64,000 nucleotides of DNA from positions 34,694 through 98,693 of the forward strand of contig CACOUL010000008.1 of NCBI GenBank assembly GCA_902630355.1, in the 5' to 3' direction. This DNA is from Planctomycetaceae bacterium. Its GTDB lineage: Bacteria > Planctomycetota > Planctomycetia > Pirellulales > UBA7805. The position numbers and the translations under genes are program-made. Positions 56,679-64,000 of this stretch are shown piece after piece; position 1 is the stretch's first letter, and each line of letters begins with the position of its first letter. Below the pieces are notes generated by a model. The model ran no database searches, had not been told where the DNA came from, and saw nothing but the letters and a program-made list of their open reading frames with translations.

Positions 56679-57121
56679 TAGGAAGCCATAGCCGAAACAA
56701 CCACCGAAATCACAACCAGAACAAATAGTCCCAATACAATAAAGGTGATGACCCTACCGGCCGTATCTAGCTTCCTCGTATCAGCATATCCCTCTTGAAA
56801 CACCAAGCAACGGATGCCTACCAGCAGATTGAGACACGGAACTAGCATGAGGAGACACCACCAAGGATTCATTCCAATGTTCTTGAGTCGGTAATATACG
56901 GGTATGAACGAAACGATCATGAAAAAAATCGCAACGATCAAGGTAGTATCGGGCCGATCAGCGGACGCTATGACCGCCAGAGAAATGTTCTGAAAAATAC
57001 TCAACCCAATCATGATTCCAAGATATGGCAGACGACGGATTCCGCCATAGTGGCGTGGCGTTCGTTGCGCGGTGGCTTCAGGGACAACCGATGCTTGCGG
57101 TGGGCTGTATGGGTTTTCCAT
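56678..57121 (-). CDS. DUF805-like membrane protein
   Basis: The 147-residue protein starts with the short proline-rich MENPYSPPQASV seen in many planctomycete membrane proteins. It then has four helices (LGIMIGLSIFQNISLAVIA, LIVAIFFMIVSFIPVYYRL, WWCLLMLVPCLNLLVGI, ITFIVLGLFVLVVISVVV). RLKNIGMNPWWCLLMLVPCL resembles the R-L-x-D-x-G-x-S-x-W motif of DUF805. Function unknown. It is coupled to the downstream 76-residue gene. Confidence 0.72.
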   Translation of the reverse strand: MENPYSPPQASVVPEATAQRTPRHYGGIRRLPYLGIMIGLSIFQNISLAVIASADRPDTTLIVAIFFMIVSFIPVYYRLKNIGMNPWWCLLMLVPCLNLLVGIRCLVFQEGYADTRKLDTAGRVITFIVLGLFVLVVISVVVSAMAS

Positions 57122-57246
57122 GCTTTTAGCTTTCTATCGAATGGTTAGAATGGCAAACAGAAAGACAGCAGACAAAATACCCAATGGCGATTCAAAAATT
57201 CCCCAAACCCTTCCAGGGACCTCTCCAGGCGAATTTTTTTGGTTGA

Positions 57247-58314
57247 TTATTTTACTATTTTATCAATGTCACGGCGTCTTTTCCGTTTGAGGAATTCTTC
57301 GTTTTTGCGACTTGGGGCAAACCTCTCCAGGCGATTCTTTTGAATTAATCTATTTATTGTTTCATAACGTATACTGTCTCTTTCTGATAATTTACTTCTT
57401 CGGGCCGCTTGCTGAGCGGATGAACCTCGCCTAACGTCTTTGTAGACTTTGTAACTGTCCTCCCACCGCTTCTGGCCAGCCTCGTCCCAAGTGACGAAAA
57501 GACCATCTGGCTCGCCGTTCTTGTAATAGATCTCTCCTTCCTTCTGGCCATTCTCGTGCCAATAAGTTACAAGACCATCTAGCTCGCCGTTCTTGTAATG
57601 TCCCTCTGCTTCCTTCTGGCCATTCTCTTGCCAAGTGACGAAAGGACCATCTGGTTCGCCGTCCTTGTAATGCGACTCTTCCTTCTTCTGCCCGTTGTCG
57701 TACCACCCAGTGAATGGGCCTTCTAGCTCGCCGTCGTTGTAATGTTCTTCTGATTGCTTCTTTCTGTTTTCGTACCAAGAAGTGGCAAGACCATCTCGCT
57801 TACCGTTCTTGAAATGGGTTTCAGCTTTACTTCCATCATCATGCCAAAACATAGAAAGACCATCTCGCTTGCCATTCTTGTAATTGACCTGGTAACTCTT
57901 CTTGCCGTTTTCGTGCCACCCAGTGACTGGGTTTTCTAGCTCGCCGTCCTTGTAATGCGACTCTTCCTTCTTCTGCCCGTTGTCGTACCACACAGTACTG
58001 GGGCCATCTTGCTTGCCGTCCTTGTAATGTGACTCTTCCTTCTTCTGCCCGTTTTCGTACCACACAGTGCTGGGGCCATCTTGCTTGCCGTCCTTGTAGT
58101 GTTCCTCTGACTTCTTCTGGCCGTTCCTGTAATTGATCTCTAATGTTTTTGTTCCGTTTTCGTTCCAAAACGTCCAAAGACCAAGTTTCTTTTTGCCTAA
58201 AACATATCCTTCGGATTCTTTTTGGCCATTAGGGTGATAGGTAGTGACATCTTTGCCACACCCAATCATTGCGAGAAGTAAGAAAGCCAGCGTGAGTCTG
58301 CTGTACGCCTTCAT
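57247..58314 (-). CDS. MORN_2/YwqK-repeat lipoprotein
   Basis: The 355-residue lipoprotein starts MKAYSRLTLAFLLLAMIGC (lipobox Cys19), almost the signal peptide of the neighbours. About eleven repeats of 24 residues follow, with consensus W-Y-E-N-G-Q-K-K-x-E-S-H-Y-K-D-G-x-x-D-G-P, the MORN_2 pattern (COG2849) of YwqK-type proteins, forming a long beta-hairpin solenoid. The last 75 residues are very basic and helical and not repetitive. Database names call such proteins YwqK-family antitoxins, but no toxin is seen here; a surface or envelope role is more likely given the lipobox. Start 58314 was chosen because of the shared signal peptide; the frame is open to 58368. Confidence 0.85.
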   Translation of the reverse strand: MKAYSRLTLAFLLLAMIGCGKDVTTYHPNGQKESEGYVLGKKKLGLWTFWNENGTKTLEINYRNGQKKSEEHYKDGKQDGPSTVWYENGQKKEESHYKDGKQDGPSTVWYDNGQKKEESHYKDGELENPVTGWHENGKKSYQVNYKNGKRDGLSMFWHDDGSKAETHFKNGKRDGLATSWYENRKKQSEEHYNDGELEGPFTGWYDNGQKKEESHYKDGEPDGPFVTWQENGQKEAEGHYKNGELDGLVTYWHENGQKEGEIYYKNGEPDGLFVTWDEAGQKRWEDSYKVYKDVRRGSSAQQAARRSKLSERDSIRYETINRLIQKNRLERFAPSRKNEEFLKRKRRRDIDKIVK

Positions 58315-58329
58315 AGAATTGCCCTGCGG
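58307..58329 (-). repeat. Leader/start junction repeat, divergent copy
   Basis: AGGGCAATTCT then ATGAAGGC matches the other copies around the start codon, but the upstream half (CACTG) is replaced by CCGC, where the 83-bp intergenic repeat begins. Confidence 0.7.
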
Positions 58330-58412
58330 AAATGAATTGCTTTTTGACCCTTCCAGCATACGGGGCAAAAACAGGGCGTGCCAGAGTGCAGCACTGGGGG
58401 TTAACCGCTAGT
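58330..58412. repeat. 83-bp intergenic repeat, copy 2
   Basis: It aligns end to end without gaps with 55612-55694. It abuts the leader of the lipoprotein gene at 58314 and could contain its promoter. Confidence 0.8.
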
Positions 58413-58476
58413 CAGCACTCAATCGCTGAGCATCTTGCCGCAGGCAATCAGAGATCGCTGTAGGTCTTCAATAGCA

Positions 58477-59678
58477 TTACTTTTCCTTGGCCGCCTTTGC
58501 CGCTGCCCGCTTTTCTAGTTTCTCGGCTTCGGTTTCGCGATCTGTTGCGCGGTAGAGCTTAGCGAGATTTTCAATGCCAGTTATTACTTGAGGGTGTTTC
58601 CAGCCGAGAGATTTTACCGAAATAACAATTGCATGCTTGTGGAGCGGTTCCGCCTCGGCGTACTTGCCCTGGTTGCCGTAGAGCAAGGCGAGATTGTTCA
58701 GGCCCAACGCGACCTGTGGATGATCTGGACCGAGGGCTTTTTCCCAAATGGCGAGCGATTGCTTGTAGAGCGGTTCCGCCTCGGCGTACTTGCCCTGTGT
58801 GCGGTAAAGCTCGGCGAGATTGTTAAGGCCTTTTGCTACGTTTGGATGATCCGCCCCGAAGGCTTTTTCTGCAATTATAAGGGATCGCTTGTAGAGCGGT
58901 TCCGCCTCGGCGTACTTGCCCTGGTTGTAGTAGAGCTGGCCGAGATTGTTCAGGCTAAACGCGACCTGTGGATGATCTGGCCCGAGGGCTTTTTCCAAAA
59001 TGGCAAGCGATCGCTTGTAGAGGGGTTCGGCCTCGGCGTACTTGCCCTGGTTGTAGTAGAGCTGGCCGAAATTGTTCAGGTCTATCGCTACATCTGGATG
59101 ATCCGGGCCGAGGGCTTTTTCATCGATCGCTAGCGCACGCTTGTAGAGCGGTTCCGCCTCGGCGTACTTGCCCTGGGTGCTGTAGAGCAAGGCGAGATTG
59201 TTAAGGCCGCTTGCTACGTTTGGATGATCCGCCCCGAAGGCTTTTTCTGCAATTATAATATAAGCGATCGTTTGTAGAGCGGTTCCGCCTCGGCGTACTT
59301 ACCCTGGTTGTAGTAGAGCAAGGCCAGGCCATTTACAGTCATCGCCACATCGGGATGATTGGGGCCTAAATTTCTCTCTTCGATAACCAAACATTGTTTG
59401 AAAAGTGGCTCTGCGTTGGCGTAAAGTCCTTGTGAATCGTAGAGATTGGCCAGCAAGTAGAGACTGTTTGAATGCTGTGAATCATTGGGCCAGTTTTTCT
59501 CGGCCAGTTCTAGCGCGCTTTTAGCAAACACAATAGCCTCCTTGTATTTGCCATCCCCTCCTAAACTTTGTGCTTTTTCGGCGGCCTTCTCCCATTCGCT
59601 CGCTGGGTCCGCACCTGCCTGCGGCACCACGAGAATCAGAAGTAAGAAAGCCAGAATCAGTCTGCTGTATGTCTTCAT
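58477..59678 (-). pseudogene. Secreted TPR (kinesin-light-chain type) protein, frameshifted
   Basis: The start (59678) encodes the family signal peptide MKTYSRLILAFLLLILVVP and a first TPR part up to KRSLIL, then TAA at 59253. The remainder continues in another frame from about 59250 to 58477. Compared with the equivalent place in the next repeat, CTTATAATTG has become CTTATATTATAATTG: a 5-nt tandem duplication (TTATA) breaks the frame. Six 126-bp (42-residue) repeats carry QGKYAEAEPLYKRSLAI and ALGPDHPDVA, the kinesin-light-chain TPR consensus. Repaired, it would be a secreted TPR protein of about 400 residues. It is the fourth gene of the tandem array. Confidence 0.88.
58636..59271 (-). repeat. 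Tandem 126-bp TPR-coding repeats
   Basis: The anchor CTTGTAGAGCGGTTCCGCC recurs at 58636, 58762, 58888, 59014, 59140 and 59271, spaced 126, 126, 126, 126 and 131 bp. The 131 reflects the 5-nt insertion. DNA identity between units is high, indicating recent expansion or gene conversion. Confidence 0.9.
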
Positions 59679-59697
59679 AGAATTGCCCTCAGTGTTT
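59671..59697 (-). repeat. Leader/start junction repeat, copy 3
   Basis: AACACTGAGGGCAATTCT plus ATGAAGAC. It fills the whole 26-nt gap between the stop of the gene at 59705 and the start at 59678. Confidence 0.85.
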
Positions 59698-59704
59698 ACG
59701 ACCG

Positions 59705-60820
59705 CTAGAACTCTTTGCGGCTTATTTCTTTGCCGTCTTTGTATTGGATTTCTTTTGTCTTGTTGCCATTCTCATCCCACTCAGTCCATAAACCGTTACG
59801 AACCCCGTTCAAAAAAGAACCTCCTTGGTATTTGCTGCCATCTGGATGGGGTACGATAAAGTCATACGCCTTGAGGTGACACGAGTTACTAAAAGTGCCC
59901 TGGCCATCAGCTCGAATTGTCGTTACACCTGGCCTGCCTTTGAATGTAATCTCGCCAACGCCTACGCTTGCATGTCGAACCGCAAGTCCCGACTTTCGAT
60001 CTACGATAATGATGCCATAAGATGGCACCTGCATCGCGCTCGTGTGATTATTGGTGCTAGATTTTGAGTAGATTTTAAGAGTTAGAAAATTAGGTGTGGC
60101 ACTAATGAGCGTCCAACTGACGTCGGTTTGGCCACTTCCTCCATATACCGGGATGGCGAAATCTTTAGACCAGCTATCACCGATCTGAACAGCCTTGGGA
60201 GGCAAGTAGTTAAATGTTTGCCCTGCTGTTCTTTTTACACTTTCTTCGCTAAGCATTTGTTCATTTACTTTTTTTAACCGCTCCAAGAGAATGCTTTTCA
60301 CTGCAGTGTTCTCAATGCCCTTAAAGATTTCCGCGACGATTTTTGCGCCTTCGACTTGGGCCTCACGAAGCATATCTTTAACGCCCTCAGCACGGAGCAC
60401 CTTTCCCTCCGGCGACAAGATTATCGTGCATGTTTTACCTAACATCGGCAGCATGCTTGCAACCATTATTTTTTCAGTAAGCTCAAGATGCTCTAGACCG
60501 ATTGGCTGTTTCGAATTGTATTCGAATACATTGCCCAAATGATCCGATTTTCGGTACACAAATGCTTCGCTTGCGTATTGAATTTTAATGTCCCCACTGT
60601 TCTCCACGCCCACGACTTTATAGCTCGTCGTGAATCCCATAGTCTGATCCAACGAGGTATCTGTGAGTGTAAGAGAAGTTGTAATACGGCTTGAGGATGT
60701 AAAATTATCCCCCGGTTGTAAATTCAATCGAATATTGAACAGCGACTGCGACGCACCCACCTGCGGCACCACGAGAATCAGAAGTAACAAAGCCAGCGTG
60801 AGTCTGCTGTACGTCTTCAT
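59705..60820 (-). CDS. Secreted protein with DUF6263-like domain and MORN_2 tail
   Basis: The 371-residue protein has the family signal peptide MKTYSRLTLALLLLILVVP, without a lipobox Cys. A mature part of about 290 residues follows that is unlike the neighbours and resembles secreted beta-rich proteins of the DUF6263 type (LQPGDNFTSSSRI, then GQTFNYLPPKAVQIGDSW). The final 45 residues are a single MORN_2 unit (GLWTEWDENGNKTKEIQY, end KDGKEISRKEF), nearly the same end as the gene at 62922. Signal peptide and C-terminal tail are thus shared family cassettes around a foreign middle. Function unknown. Confidence 0.85.
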   Translation of the reverse strand: MKTYSRLTLALLLLILVVPQVGASQSLFNIRLNLQPGDNFTSSSRITTSLTLTDTSLDQTMGFTTSYKVVGVENSGDIKIQYASEAFVYRKSDHLGNVFEYNSKQPIGLEHLELTEKIMVASMLPMLGKTCTIILSPEGKVLRAEGVKDMLREAQVEGAKIVAEIFKGIENTAVKSILLERLKKVNEQMLSEESVKRTAGQTFNYLPPKAVQIGDSWSKDFAIPVYGGSGQTDVSWTLISATPNFLTLKIYSKSSTNNHTSAMQVPSYGIIIVDRKSGLAVRHASVGVGEITFKGRPGVTTIRADGQGTFSNSCHLKAYDFIVPHPDGSKYQGGSFLNGVRNGLWTEWDENGNKTKEIQYKDGKEISRKEF

Positions 60821-60839
60821 AGAATTGCCCTCAGTGTTT
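60813..60839 (-). repeat. Leader/start junction repeat, copy 4
   Basis: Same core as copy 3; it fills the 26-nt gap between the genes at 60847 and 60820. Confidence 0.85.
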
Positions 60840-60846
60840 ACGGCTT

Positions 60847-62895
60847 CTAGAACGTTTTGCTGCTTATTATTCTGCCGTTTTTGTATTGAGATTCGACGGT
60901 CTTATTGCCATCAGTGTCCCACTGAGTCGTAGTTCCATCTCGCTTGCCGTTCTTGAAATTCTCTGAATAAGATTTTTTCCCATTTTCGTGCCAAGATGTC
61001 CACACGCCATCCCTTTCTCCGTTTTTATAATTTCCTTCTGATTTCTTTTGCCCGTGTTTATACCAATCGGTGCTCACGCCATCCCTTTCTCCGTTTTTAT
61101 AATTTCTTTCTGATTTCTTTTGCCCGTGTTTATACCAATCGGTGCTGGGGCCGTGAATCATTTTTCCTTTAAATCGCATTTCGCTTTCTTTATTCCCATT
61201 GTCGTACCAGTGGATTAATGAACTTGTGTCAGCGGAATAATATCTATGTCCAGATTCCTTTTTCCCGTTCTTGTACTTTACGCTCCAGATTAATTTGCCA
61301 TCGACATATTTGTAAACTTGGTCTTTTTGCCCATCTGTGAGCCATGTCGTTCGAAGTCCATTCTGTTTGCCTTTTTTGTAATTTTCTTCCTCTTTCTTCT
61401 CTCCATTCCTGAACCACTCGGTCACCAGCCCATCTCTTATGCCATCCTTGAAATGAATCTCTTTCTTCTTCTGACCATCTTCAAACCACTCAGTGACTTT
61501 TTCTCTTTTGCCACTATCTTCTACAATGGTCTCTGCTTGTTTTTTCCCGTTTTCATACCACCGGGTAGAGTTGCCAGTTGACTTGCCATCGGTCCACGAA
61601 TATCGACTCCTCTCTTGCCCGTTTTCGTGCCAGGAATGACTAGGGCCATCATATTCGCCGTTTTTGTAATTCGCTTCACTTTTCTTTTGGCCGTTTTCAT
61701 ACCACTCAGTTTCCAAACCTTCTCTTTTTCCGTTTTTCCAATGACTCTCTGATTTTTTCTGGCCGTTTTCGTACCATTTGGTTAATTGGCCATCAAGCTC
61801 TCCTTTGTTGTTATAAGCCGTATGGCTTTCCAGTTTGCCATCTCTGTACCAATCATAATGGTCACCAATTGGCTCACCGTATCTCCATGCTCCTTCTGAT
61901 TCCTTTTCGCCATTGTAGAAATATTTGATATATGTGTATCCAATCCGCTCTCCATCTTTGTATTCTTCTTTGCTTTCCAGCGATCCATCGTATTTCCATT
62001 CGGTCCAAGTGCCATCCTTTAATCCGTTGTTGTAGTGGCTTTCGGTCTGCATTTGGCGGTCACCGAAATTATTCCAGGTGACCCATCGACCATGTTTTTT
62101 ACCGTCGCGGTAACCACTCTCGCTTTCTACCTCACCACTTGCATTCCAGGCCATCCAGCGACCATCTGGTTCGCCGTTTTTGTAGAATCCCGACACACGT
62201 TTTTCCCCATTGTCGTGCCACGAAGTCCATGCCCCATCCGGTCGGTTGCCATCATTATAGATCGCCTCACAGGCAATTTGTCCGTTCTCATGCCACAGCT
62301 TGCAGTCGCCATCTAGGAAGCGAATGAGGGTGGTGTCATGGGTGCTTTTTTTCTCTGATTGCGTTGCGAATGCTTTGATTAGATCTGATGTATCAGAGGT
62401 TGCTGAAAACGTAAGAGCAGCATGACGGGCACCATTGGCATACGAGATTTCAGCCGAAACAGCTTTTCCGTTAACCATCTCCAAAACGCATAAGGTTTGG
62501 CCGCTTGGGTAAAAATCGAAGAACGTCCCCGTAAACGGCTCATTCGTGTTAGGCAGATAGCCAAGGCCATCCCGTACCAGAAGCCTCGAGATGTGTTCCC
62601 CGTCAAAAGACTTCTCCGGTTCCGCTGATTCTTTAACTGGCTCCGGTGTAGGCGGGGTTGCTGCAACAGGTGATGGAGGGGGAATGCTTGCCTTGCCCGA
62701 GGGGTTCGGCGCACCGCAGTGAGGGCAGGCATGCGCTTCTACGGCGACCATTCCACTACAAACCCGGCATTTGGTTAGTCCTGGATTATTTGCAATATCC
62801 GGAGCGGAAGCGACTTTTGTGGTTGTGCTTTGCGTATCACATCCAACCATTGCGAAAAGTAAGAAAGCCAGCGTAAGTCTGCTGTACGTCTTCAT
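60847..62895 (-). CDS. Large MORN_2/YwqK-repeat lipoprotein with zinc ribbon
   Basis: The 682-residue lipoprotein starts MKTYSRLTLAFLLFAMVGC (Cys19). A zinc-ribbon follows near residue 42 (CRVCSGMVAVEAHACPHCG), then a Pro-rich linker and a globular part (DGLGYLPNTNEPFTGTFFDF) shared with the gene at 62922. From about residue 200 on there are some 18 MORN_2 repeats (WYENGQKKSESHWKNGKREG). Two adjacent 24-residue units near 61003-61146 are nearly identical at DNA level. The end (DTDGNKTVESQYKNGRIISS) is the common family tail. A zinc ribbon outside the cytoplasm is unusual. Function unknown; a surface solenoid for binding or adhesion is inferred. Confidence 0.88.
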   Translation of the reverse strand: MKTYSRLTLAFLLFAMVGCDTQSTTTKVASAPDIANNPGLTKCRVCSGMVAVEAHACPHCGAPNPSGKASIPPPSPVAATPPTPEPVKESAEPEKSFDGEHISRLLVRDGLGYLPNTNEPFTGTFFDFYPSGQTLCVLEMVNGKAVSAEISYANGARHAALTFSATSDTSDLIKAFATQSEKKSTHDTTLIRFLDGDCKLWHENGQIACEAIYNDGNRPDGAWTSWHDNGEKRVSGFYKNGEPDGRWMAWNASGEVESESGYRDGKKHGRWVTWNNFGDRQMQTESHYNNGLKDGTWTEWKYDGSLESKEEYKDGERIGYTYIKYFYNGEKESEGAWRYGEPIGDHYDWYRDGKLESHTAYNNKGELDGQLTKWYENGQKKSESHWKNGKREGLETEWYENGQKKSEANYKNGEYDGPSHSWHENGQERSRYSWTDGKSTGNSTRWYENGKKQAETIVEDSGKREKVTEWFEDGQKKKEIHFKDGIRDGLVTEWFRNGEKKEEENYKKGKQNGLRTTWLTDGQKDQVYKYVDGKLIWSVKYKNGKKESGHRYYSADTSSLIHWYDNGNKESEMRFKGKMIHGPSTDWYKHGQKKSERNYKNGERDGVSTDWYKHGQKKSEGNYKNGERDGVWTSWHENGKKSYSENFKNGKRDGTTTQWDTDGNKTVESQYKNGRIISSKTF
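61003..61146 (-). repeat. Near-identical 72-bp tandem duplication
   Basis: 61003-61074 and 61075-61146 match at all but about one base and encode STDWYKHGQKKSE-type units. It lies inside the lipoprotein gene and changes its repeat number in frame. Confidence 0.85.
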
Positions 62896-62914
62896 AGAAT
62901 TGCCCTCAGTGTTT
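62888..62914 (-). repeat. Leader/start junction repeat, copy 5
   Basis: Same core; it fills the 26-nt gap between the genes at 62922 and 62895. Confidence 0.85.
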
Positions 62915-62921
62915 ACGGCTG

Positions 62922-64000
62922 CTAGAACTCTTTGCGGCTTATTTCTTCGCCGTCTTTGTATTGGATTTCTAAAATCTTATATCCATCTGCATCCCAGTCA
63001 GTCCGAAGGCCTTCTCGCTTGCCGTCCTTGTAATGAGCCTCAGATTTCTTCTGGCCGTTTTCGTGCCAAAAAGTAAAAAGGCCATCTCGCTCGCCGTTCT
63101 TGAAATGAAACTCCGATTGCTTCTGGCCGTTTTCATACCAAGCAGTCCTAAGCCCATCTCGCTTGCCGTTCTTGTAATTAACCTCTGCTTTCTCTTGGCC
63201 GTTGTAAAACCACTCAGCCCAAAAGTCATCCTTTTTTCCGTTCCTGAAATGGCCCTCTGATTTCTTGTTGCCGTTGCGATACCATTCAGTCGAAAGGCCC
63301 TCTTCCTCCCCGTCCTTGTAATGCTTCTCCATGCGTTTCTGGCCGTTTTCATACCACCCAATCCAAAGGCCATCTCTATTGCCGTCACTCCATTGGGCCT
63401 CTAGTTCCTTCTGGCCGTTTTTATACCAGTTCGATTTATGGCCATCGCTCTTGCCGTTCTTGTAATATTGCTTCATGTGCTTCTGGCCGTTTTCATGCCA
63501 CTTAGACTTGAGGCCATTCCGCTCGCCATTCTTCCATTGGCTCTCTTCCTTCTTCTGGCCGTTGTCGTGCCAAGTAGTCAGAAGGCCATCTATATAAACG
63601 TTCTTGATGAAGCGGTAATATTTATTTCCTGCATCTGTAAGTGGCATTCGTGTTGCAATTGATTTCTGTGAGGATAGTTGCCCCGGATTTCTGACTTGGT
63701 TTATGTCCTCAATTAAGGGTTGAAGATTTTGTGCCTCACCGATACTCGCTGCAATTGCAGGGCTGCCATTCGAATACCACATCCGAATTTCCTTAGGCCT
63801 TCCCTCCTCTAACCTCAATAGACAGTACACCTGCTCACTGCCGTCATGGAGTTTCTTAAACCATCCGCTGGCAATTTTGGTAGAGTTCGGGAGGTAGCCT
63901 AGCTCCCCACGGATTTGAAGCCGCGAGAATAATTCTGCTGCTGCAACTTCATCTTTTACGGCTGCCATTTTTTGCTCAGATGACTTACCACACCCAACCA
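62922..64000 (-). CDS. MORN_2/YwqK-repeat lipoprotein, 5' end outside window
   Basis: The frame runs off the window. The last visible codons on the 5' side read VGCGKSSEQKMAAVKDE, so the lipobox Cys of the family signal peptide lies just inside the edge and the ATG at 63968 is internal. After a globular part (GELGYLPNSTKIASGWFKKL) shared with the gene at 60847 come about nine MORN_2 repeats (WHENGQKKEESQWKNGERNG). The common tail ends in IQYKDGEEISRKEF. It is the first gene of the visible array, which probably continues beyond 64000. Confidence 0.87.
   Translation of the reverse strand, partial: VGCGKSSEQKMAAVKDEVAAAELFSRLQIRGELGYLPNSTKIASGWFKKLHDGSEQVYCLLRLEEGRPKEIRMWYSNGSPAIAASIGEAQNLQPLIEDINQVRNPGQLSSQKSIATRMPLTDAGNKYYRFIKNVYIDGLLTTWHDNGQKKEESQWKNGERNGLKSKWHENGQKHMKQYYKNGKSDGHKSNWYKNGQKELEAQWSDGNRDGLWIGWYENGQKRMEKHYKDGEEEGLSTEWYRNGNKKSEGHFRNGKKDDFWAEWFYNGQEKAEVNYKNGKRDGLRTAWYENGQKQSEFHFKNGERDGLFTFWHENGQKKSEAHYKDGKREGLRTDWDADGYKILEIQYKDGEEISRKEF

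Noticed and set aside
55612..58412. 83-bp repeats considered as integron attC sites
   Set aside because: No integrase, no GTTRRRY/RYYYAAC core pairing, and only two copies in the window.
57247..63968. Repeat-rich stretch considered as a CRISPR array
   Set aside because: The regular 72-bp and 126-bp periodicities are in-frame protein repeats (MORN_2 and TPR), not short palindromic repeats with unique spacers.
57247..64000. YwqK-type proteins considered as antitoxins of a toxin-antitoxin system
   Set aside because: They carry lipoprotein or secretion signals and no toxin gene is adjacent; the antitoxin name is inherited from a distant family member.

Overview
This 64 kb window looks like part of a Planctomycetota chromosome, probably a Pirellulales-type member. 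The assignment rests on gene content: a large MoxR/DUF58/von Willebrand operon preceded by a giant secreted PQQ-like repeat protein, a planctomycete-style Ser/Thr kinase with a single C-terminal membrane anchor, NPCBM and prenyltransferase-repeat secreted proteins, and many secreted HtrA paralogues. The main part has clearly GC-rich codon use. The last ~9 kb are visibly more AT-rich and repetitive.

Layout. 1-1750: 3' part of a 23S rRNA, a 5S rRNA and a terminator. 1832-8386: housekeeping genes (ACT-domain protein, YaaA, Maf, RluA-type pseudouridine synthase), a Ser/Thr kinase, tRNA-Phe, a catabolic-type acetolactate synthase and an HU protein. 8854-32005: a long run of plus-strand genes, often overlapping by ATGA, for secreted or membrane proteins: PQQ/TPR protein, prenyltransferase-repeat protein, MoxR ATPase, DUF58, two VWA membrane proteins, a DUF4175-like membrane protein, two coiled-coil secreted proteins, an NPCBM protein and three consecutive HtrA-like proteins, of which only the first keeps its catalytic triad. 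This looks like an envelope-assembly or quality-control module. 32002-54103: mostly minus-strand housekeeping genes (copper-type P-ATPase with a His-rich partner, FkbM methyltransferase, initiator tRNA, TrmL, IspG, lipid A-type acyltransferase, Gfo/Idh oxidoreductase, CPBP protease, PgsA, RimO, ThiL, TsaE, HtrA, SDR), plus a divergent MurE-like ligase and a MurG-type transferase that point to peptidoglycan-related chemistry.

54470-64000 is an accessory region on the minus strand. It starts with a frameshifted small membrane protein gene and several small membrane protein genes. It then becomes a tandem family of secreted proteins and lipoproteins built from 24-residue MORN_2/YwqK-type repeats or 42-residue TPR repeats. 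Consecutive genes are separated by spacers of exactly 26 nt with nearly the same sequence and share almost the same signal peptide, while the mature parts differ. The TPR member is broken by a 5-nt duplication. Orphan copies of the spacer/start-codon junction and an 83-bp intergenic repeat lie nearby. I regard this modular, apparently recombining surface-protein array as the most novel feature of the window.

Three genes carry apparent frameshifts (16839-19104, 54470-54816, 58477-59678). Each could be an assembly error, a real mutation or a switch. No CRISPR array, transposase, integrase or phage gene was seen.
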